DNA from: Bacteroidota bacterium
Lineage (GTDB): Bacteria; Bacteroidota; Bacteroidia; Chitinophagales; Chitinophagaceae
Length of the DNA: 10,341 bases
Reading direction: 5' to 3'
Assembly: GCA_023440945.1 (NCBI GenBank)
Contig: JAEZRL010000450.1
Location: 1 to 10,341, forward strand
Of this stretch, positions 6,656-10,341 are shown one piece after another (within the stretch, counting starts at the first letter, position 1; each line of letters begins with the position of its first letter). The translations under genes were made by a program, and so were the position numbers. The notes below the pieces were generated by a model that was not told the origin of the DNA, made no database searches, and saw only the letters and a list, made by a program, of their open reading frames with translations.

Positions 6656-8173
6656 ATGAGTTTTAATATAAAAAAGCTAGCTAATATATTGGTGTTGCCC
6701 TGCCTTTTGGTAGTTTTCAATACCGGATGTAAAAAATCTTTGGTGGAGAATAATAAATCGGATGTAACACAAGAAAATTATTTTACCAACGCCGCGCAGG
6801 CAGAAGCTGCAGTGAATGGAATATACCCACCCTTGCAAACACTACAAACAGGAACAGGACTTAATTATGGCGAGGCACCGTTCGCTTCCATAGAATTTCC
6901 TGTAGGTCACGCAACCACTCTTGGGCAAAGCCTGTTTAACAATGAGATGATTCAACATAAAAGCTCACCTACCGATCCGGTGTTTAGAGTGCTTTGGGTT
7001 GGCTTTTACCAGGGAATAGCGGACGCCAATCTTGCCATCAATAAAATTCCTAACATCACAATGGACGAGGCTAAAAAGAAGAAATTATTGGGGCAGGCAT
7101 ATTTTTTACGGGCATTGTATTACTACTATTTAGTAAGGCTTTATGGAAATATACCCCTTATCACCGAGCCTATTGATTTTTCTAGTCCAGATCTTTATCC
7201 CCATGCCGCGGCGGCAGAAGAAGTGTATGATTCCATAGTAAGTGATTTAAAACAAGCGGAGGAATCTGGTTTGCCTAACGTTGACAAAACAGGCAGGGTA
7301 TCGGCAGGAGCAGTGAAATCGTTATTATCCAGTGTGTACCTCACGATGGCCGGCTATCCTTTAAATAAAGGCGCAGAATATTACAAAATGGCAGCAGATA
7401 AATCAAAAGAAGTGATAGATGCCGGTTGGTACACATTATTTGATGACTATGCTTACCTGCACGATAGGGCACATAAAAACCAGGGTGAGCTTATTTTCCA
7501 GGTTCAATATAAAACAGGAATAACTACAAACAATATAACTCCTTTTGTCACTCCCGATAAAATCGGCATATCAAAGTTACCAAGCGAAATTGGTGCACTT
7601 ATCCCCCGACGTGAATTTGTTGCCTCTTATGAGAACGGTGATAAACGCACTGAGGAAAGACAATTTTACTTCTCCGAATATCCTGCAGCGTCAGGCAGCG
7701 GCATTATCAAATTCGGAGAATATGCTCTCTATAAATTCTGGCTTGTTGAAGCTGCAGGACCGAACGGTGATGGCAATTCTGACGAAAACTGGACCCTACT
7801 TCGTCTGCCGGAAGTTATGCTAACATATGCCGAAGCTTCTAATGAAATAGCAGGCCCTACTGAAAGTGCCTATGAACAAGTAAATCTAATCAGGAAAAGA
7901 GCATTGCTATCACCCCTTTCAGAATTAACAAAAGATCAATTTAGAGAAGCAATATGGAGAGAGCGTTATCATGAACTGGCTTACGAGAATAAAGCTTTTT
8001 TTGATATTCAACGGACACACAAGGCGTATAATCTGGCCACCGGGCATTTCGAAGATGCAATGAGTTATATTAATGAAAGCGGTGTCTCTTTCAACGAACA
8101 GTATCTTCTGTGGCCAATACCTCAAAGTGAAATTGACGTAAACGCGCAATTAAAACAAAACCCGGGATGGTAA
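6656..8173 (+). CDS. SusD/RagB-family nutrient-binding outer-membrane lipoprotein
   Basis: This 505-residue surface lipoprotein pairs with the SusC-type transporter encoded 21 bases upstream. It begins with a lipoprotein signal peptide (hydrophobic residues 9-22) ending in F-N-T-G-C-K-K, so Cys25 is the lipidated residue. The N-terminal SusD motif is seen around D-V-T-Q-E-N-Y-F-T-N-A-A-Q-A-E-A-A-V-N-G-I-Y (36-57). The TPR-like helices include L-G-Q-A-Y-F-L-R-A-L-Y-Y-Y-Y-L-V-R-L-Y-G-N-I-P-L (145-168) and the segment 213-234. The C-terminal half has L-L-R-L-P-E-V-M-L-T-Y-A-E-A (381-394), R-E-A-I-W-R-E-R-Y-H-E-L-A-Y-E (430-444) and F-F-D-I-Q-R (448-453), then the standard ending L-W-P-I-P-Q-S-E-I-D-V-N ... 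Q-N-P-G-W. Length is usual for the family. Ligand-binding residues cannot be assigned from sequence alone. An intrinsic terminator overlaps its stop codon. Confidence 0.97.
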   Translation: MSFNIKKLANILVLPCLLVVFNTGCKKSLVENNKSDVTQENYFTNAAQAEAAVNGIYPPLQTLQTGTGLNYGEAPFASIEFPVGHATTLGQSLFNNEMIQHKSSPTDPVFRVLWVGFYQGIADANLAINKIPNITMDEAKKKKLLGQAYFLRALYYYYLVRLYGNIPLITEPIDFSSPDLYPHAAAAEEVYDSIVSDLKQAEESGLPNVDKTGRVSAGAVKSLLSSVYLTMAGYPLNKGAEYYKMAADKSKEVIDAGWYTLFDDYAYLHDRAHKNQGELIFQVQYKTGITTNNITPFVTPDKIGISKLPSEIGALIPRREFVASYENGDKRTEERQFYFSEYPAASGSGIIKFGEYALYKFWLVEAAGPNGDGNSDENWTLLRLPEVMLTYAEASNEIAGPTESAYEQVNLIRKRALLSPLSELTKDQFREAIWRERYHELAYENKAFFDIQRTHKAYNLATGHFEDAMSYINESGVSFNEQYLLWPIPQSEIDVNAQLKQNPGW

Positions 8174-8188
8174 TATCCCGGTTCTTTT
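8162..8188 (+). terminator. Intrinsic terminator overlapping the SusD-type stop codon
   Basis: CCGGGAT (8162-8168) pairs with ATCCCGG (8175-8181) around a six-base loop that contains the TAA stop codon (8171-8173), and TTCTTTT follows. The seven-pair GC-rich stem plus U-rich tail fits a Rho-independent terminator. Because the left arm is coding sequence, a ribosome ending translation would cover it, so termination here may be partial. Confidence 0.65.
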
Positions 8189-8213
8189 ACAATCTTTAAT
8201 TAATGCTGTTAAT

Positions 8214-8245
8214 GCAAAAACACGAACAGATGCAGATGTTTTTGC
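8214..8245. repeat. 9-bp inverted repeat in the leader before the phosphoesterase gene
   Basis: GCAAAAACA (8214-8222) and TGTTTTTGC (8237-8245) form a perfect nine-pair inverted repeat around a 14-base loop, 28 bases upstream of the phosphoesterase ATG. The right arm contains TGTTTTTG, one mismatch from the Bacteroidota -7 box TAnnTTTG, so a promoter could overlap it. It could also be an operator or an RNA hairpin controlling read-through from the Sus genes. No -33 TTG is seen at the right distance. Confidence 0.4.
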
Positions 8246-8273
8246 CTGATAGAGTAAAATAAAAATAATCCAC

Positions 8274-9164
8274 ATGAATTGTAAAACCGGTTTATTTATT
8301 AAGGGCAGAGCGCTAAGTGCCCTATTTGTTCTAATTACCCTTTTATTCGGTTGCGCATCTTCTCGTTCCAATCGCCAGGTAAAATCCTTTCACTTTATTC
8401 AAATGTCAGATACGCAGTTTGGCATGTTTACCGATAACAACGGCTTCGAAAAGGAAACCGCCAATTTTGAAAAAGCAATTGATGCAGCGAACAAGCTTCA
8501 GCCTGCTTTTGTTATCGTTTGTGGTGATTTAGTGAATAAAACAGGAGACACGAAGCAGATTGCAGAATATAAACGTATTGCAGACAAGCTTAATAAATCT
8601 ATTCCTCTTTATAATGTGGCGGGAAATCATGACGTTGCCAATAAACCAACAAAAGAATCTTTGGACAATTACCGTAAAAATTTTGGTCCTGATTATTATT
8701 CTTTCATGCAAGGGAATTTGTATGGCATTGTACTAAACTCTTCTCTCTTCTTTGATTCTACGGGAGCACCTGATGAAGCGGGAAAACAAGATAAGTGGTT
8801 ACACCAAACACTTGAGGAAGCGAAGAAACAGAAATATACAAACATTGTCATCTTTCAGCATATTCCCTGGTTTCTAGATAATCTGGATGAGAAGGATCAA
8901 TACTTTAATATACCCACTTCAGTCCGTCAAAAATATATTGCCTTATTTCAATCTTATGGGGTGAAGTACATTTTTGCAGGCCATCTCCACAAAAATGCCA
9001 TTGGCCATGCAAAAGATCTTGAGATGATAACAACTGGCCCTGTTGGAAAACCATTAGGAAAAGATCCGTCCGGATTTCGTATTGTAAACGTTAATGGCAA
9101 TGTCATAACCCATCATTATTACGGACTAGATTCATTGCCTTTAAAAGCTACCACATACAAATAG
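8274..9164 (+). CDS. Calcineurin-like metallophosphoesterase lipoprotein (CPPED1/CSTP1-like motif pattern)
   Basis: This 296-residue exported phosphoesterase carries a lipoprotein signal peptide (residues 1-26; lipobox L-F-G-C, Cys27) and should be anchored in the periplasm or at the outer membrane. The binuclear-metal motifs are all present: S-D-T-Q-F-G (45-50; Asp46, Gln48), G-D-L-V-N (84-88; Asp85), G-N-H-D (117-120; catalytic-type Asn118/His119), Q-H-I-P (195-198; His196) and G-H-L-H (236-239; His237, His239). In the first motif Gln replaces the usual His of D-x-H. That D-x-Q-F-G form is known in the CPPED1/CSTP1-like branch of the family. Expected activity is hydrolysis of phosphomono- or phosphodiesters; the substrate is unknown. 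It follows the SusC/SusD genes on the same strand after a terminator and a 100-base leader, so it may be a low-level read-through partner or have its own promoter. ATG at 8274 gives a well-formed signal peptide. Confidence 0.93.
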   Translation: MNCKTGLFIKGRALSALFVLITLLFGCASSRSNRQVKSFHFIQMSDTQFGMFTDNNGFEKETANFEKAIDAANKLQPAFVIVCGDLVNKTGDTKQIAEYKRIADKLNKSIPLYNVAGNHDVANKPTKESLDNYRKNFGPDYYSFMQGNLYGIVLNSSLFFDSTGAPDEAGKQDKWLHQTLEEAKKQKYTNIVIFQHIPWFLDNLDEKDQYFNIPTSVRQKYIALFQSYGVKYIFAGHLHKNAIGHAKDLEMITTGPVGKPLGKDPSGFRIVNVNGNVITHHYYGLDSLPLKATTYK

Positions 9165-9208
9165 TAAGCTCAATTCTCATGAATAATAGCCCTTGTAAGA
9201 TGATAACG

Positions 9209-9239
9209 GAGCCAAAAGCCTGCAGGATGTTTTTGGCTC
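9209..9239. terminator. Hairpin between convergent phosphoesterase and AraC-type genes, likely shared terminator
   Basis: GAGCCAAAA (9209-9217) pairs perfectly with TTTTGGCTC (9231-9239) around a 13-base loop that itself contains the 8-bp palindrome CCTGCAGG (9219-9226). It lies between the stop codons of two convergent genes (9164 and 9249), where a bidirectional terminator is expected. The trailing T-runs are poor on both strands, so terminator strength is uncertain. Confidence 0.55.
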
Positions 9240-9248
9240 TATTCGTTT

Positions 9249-10241
9249 TCACTTTCCGATCCCAATAAATCTTCTCCATTTTGCAGGAGGAAGATTAAAT
9301 TCCTTTTTAAAAGCCGCAGAAAAATTAGATGTATTTCTGTAGCCAGATTTCCGGGCTATTTCCTTCACAGCTTTTTTTGTGTTTGCGAGCATCGTTTTGG
9401 CCCGTTCAAGTCTTTGCCTCTTGAGGTATCCATAAAGACCGGCTTTATACACTTCCTTAAAACCATTTTTTAGTTTTCTTTCATTCAATCCTACTTTTTT
9501 TGCTATTTCCATGATGCTGAAATGATGGTCCAGGTGCGCATCAATGAATTCCTTTGCCCGGTAAACCAGTTCCATATCATCAACAGAATAATTGATCGTA
9601 TTTTCTCTAACGCAGGGAGTAATGGAATAAAGAACAAGATCAATAAGTTTGTTTAAATTTTCTTCAAAAAAAGGTCTTACTGATTCAGTGTAGGGAGAAT
9701 GGATAATCCTGTTTATAATAGTATGCATGGAAAGCGACAGACGTTGCGGCTCCCCTGTTAGGAAATAAACGCTATTTCTTTTTGTATGCTCTGTAAACGC
9801 TTCTATTACCGGGTAAAAACTAGGCATGCTAAGCATACTGTTTACCGGTAATTCAATTATCAAAAGATGTCCTTCCTGATTTGCGGGCAACGACAAGGAA
9901 AAGGTTAAAGATGAATGATAGAAAAGGTAGAACCGTCCTGCTTTTGAAATTGCCGCCCTGCTATTTCGGAAATGATATTGTGATGTGGCTTGTAACTGAA
10001 TGAAAAGATAAAACGCTTGTTTTGAATTATTGCATTCAAGCTGCATGTCTTCCAGCAACTCATAATTTATTTGCTCAATGACGTTTTCTCCTATCACGAG
10101 TTGTTGCAATATGAAAGAGCCATGTACATCTTCTCTGGAAAATATTTTGCTGCCTGGTATAAAATAATTTTCAAACCTATGTGGCATCAGGTGTGAGAAC
10201 GCCATTTGAAGGTTATTGGCTGTATAAAGTTTGCATATCAT
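9249..10241 (-). CDS. AraC-family transcriptional regulator (PchR-like C-terminus)
   Basis: This 330-residue regulator ends in a double helix-turn-helix AraC domain at about residues 223-325. The first HTH is around F-S-I-M-E-I-A-K-K-V-G-L-N-E-R-K-L-K-N-G-F (241-261). The linker is Y-G-Y-L-K-R-Q-R-L-E-R-A-K-T-M-L (270-285). The second HTH is around A-V-K-E-I-A-R-K-S-G-Y-R-N-T-S-N-F-S-A-A-F-K-K-E-F (291-315), and it finishes P-P-A-K-W-R-R. The N-terminal 220 residues should sense a ligand but show no motif I recognise. The shape of the HTH region recalls PchR-type regulators, some of which respond to siderophores; that is a resemblance, not a demonstrated homology. ATG at 10241 is used; Met13 is a possible alternative. 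It converges on the phosphoesterase gene. Its upstream region carries direct and inverted repeats that may be its own binding sites, and one of those words recurs upstream of the ECF sigma gene. Confidence 0.93.
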   Translation of the reverse strand: MICKLYTANNLQMAFSHLMPHRFENYFIPGSKIFSREDVHGSFILQQLVIGENVIEQINYELLEDMQLECNNSKQAFYLFIQLQATSQYHFRNSRAAISKAGRFYLFYHSSLTFSLSLPANQEGHLLIIELPVNSMLSMPSFYPVIEAFTEHTKRNSVYFLTGEPQRLSLSMHTIINRIIHSPYTESVRPFFEENLNKLIDLVLYSITPCVRENTINYSVDDMELVYRAKEFIDAHLDHHFSIMEIAKKVGLNERKLKNGFKEVYKAGLYGYLKRQRLERAKTMLANTKKAVKEIARKSGYRNTSNFSAAFKKEFNLPPAKWRRFIGIGK

Positions 10242-10301
10242 GTTGAACTTTTGCTGACTAATACAATAGTAGCTTTTGGTGTTGGAGATTTTTTTGACCT
10301 G

Positions 10302-10335
10302 CTCAAAATAGAGTAGAAATACGCTGAAAATAGGG
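10302..10335. promoter_or_regulatory. Candidate AraC-type operator: direct repeat at 22-base spacing
   Basis: CTCAAAATAGAG (10302-10313) and CTGAAAATAGGG (10324-10335) match at ten of twelve positions with a centre-to-centre distance of 22 bases, about two helical turns. AraC-type proteins with two HTH motifs commonly bind direct half-sites at about this spacing. The repeats lie 61-94 bases upstream of the start of the AraC-type gene, a reasonable place for autoregulation. This is inference from position and pattern only. Confidence 0.35.
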
Positions 10336-10341
10336 TATTTC
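10316..10341. repeat. 7-bp inverted repeat at the right window edge
   Basis: GAAATAC (10316-10322) and GTATTTC (10335-10341) are exact inverted copies around a 12-base spacer that holds most of the second direct-repeat copy. The window ends on the last base of the right arm, so the repeat may continue outside. It could be an operator for a dimeric regulator, or chance in AT-rich DNA. Confidence 0.3.

Noticed and set aside
10253..10273. Imperfect hairpin GCT-ACTA / TAGT-AGC just upstream of the AraC-type start
   Set aside because: It needs a bulged G and has only seven A/T-dominated pairs, so there is no support beyond chance.
10304..10310. TATTTTG on the minus strand as a -7 box for the AraC-type gene
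   Set aside because: It is one base short of TAnnTTTG and no -33 element lies upstream of it inside the window.
1..10341. CRISPR arrays, tRNA or rRNA genes, insertion sequences, phage or defence genes
   Set aside because: No regularly spaced repeats, cloverleaf-like sequence, transposase, integrase or nuclease motifs were found on either strand. All long frames are explained by uptake, regulation or redox proteins.

Overview
The window looks like chromosome from a Bacteroidota member, most plausibly a Chitinophagaceae/Sphingobacteriales-type soil or aquatic organism. The reasons are a SusC/SusD outer-membrane pair, a FecI/FecR-type sigma/anti-sigma pair, a MauE plus DUF6520-like pair (the latter known to me only from Bacteroidota), moderately AT-rich DNA, and A-rich rather than Shine-Dalgarno-like leaders before the start codons. 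The genus assignment is inference.

Layout. (1) Positions 1-362 hold the C-terminal end of a SusD/RagB-type lipoprotein from a neighbouring nutrient-uptake locus, closed by a strong hairpin terminator at 371-396. (2) On the minus strand, 1227 to 404, are a four-helix MauE-like redox membrane protein with a CPCGG motif and then a small exported protein with two cysteines (DUF6520-like). They share the terminator region with the SusD fragment. (3) Positions 1228-1510 are a divergent intergenic region. (4) Positions 1511-8173 form one plus-strand unit: an ECF sigma factor, a FecR-type anti-sigma factor, a SusC-type TonB-dependent transporter with an N-terminal STN signalling domain, and a SusD-type lipoprotein. 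An intrinsic terminator overlaps the susD stop codon. (5) A calcineurin-like phosphoesterase lipoprotein (8274-9164) follows after a 100-base leader with a 9-bp inverted repeat. (6) Convergent to it, an AraC-family regulator (10241 to 9249) ends the window. A shared hairpin separates the two genes, and repeats upstream of the regulator look like binding sites.

Working model. Substrate docking at the SusC/SusD pair is signalled through the STN domain to the periplasmic part of FecR. This frees the ECF sigma factor to transcribe its target genes, probably including susC/susD. The lipoprotein phosphoesterase may process a phosphorylated ligand or act independently. The substrate is not identifiable, because no glycoside hydrolase, lyase or peptidase lies in the window. 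The AraC-type regulator may act on the locus: an 11-base word is shared between its own upstream region and the region upstream of the sigma gene.

Most of this is ordinary Bacteroidota accessory content. The least understood parts are the MauE/small two-cysteine protein pair, the phosphoesterase coupling, and the putative regulatory repeats.
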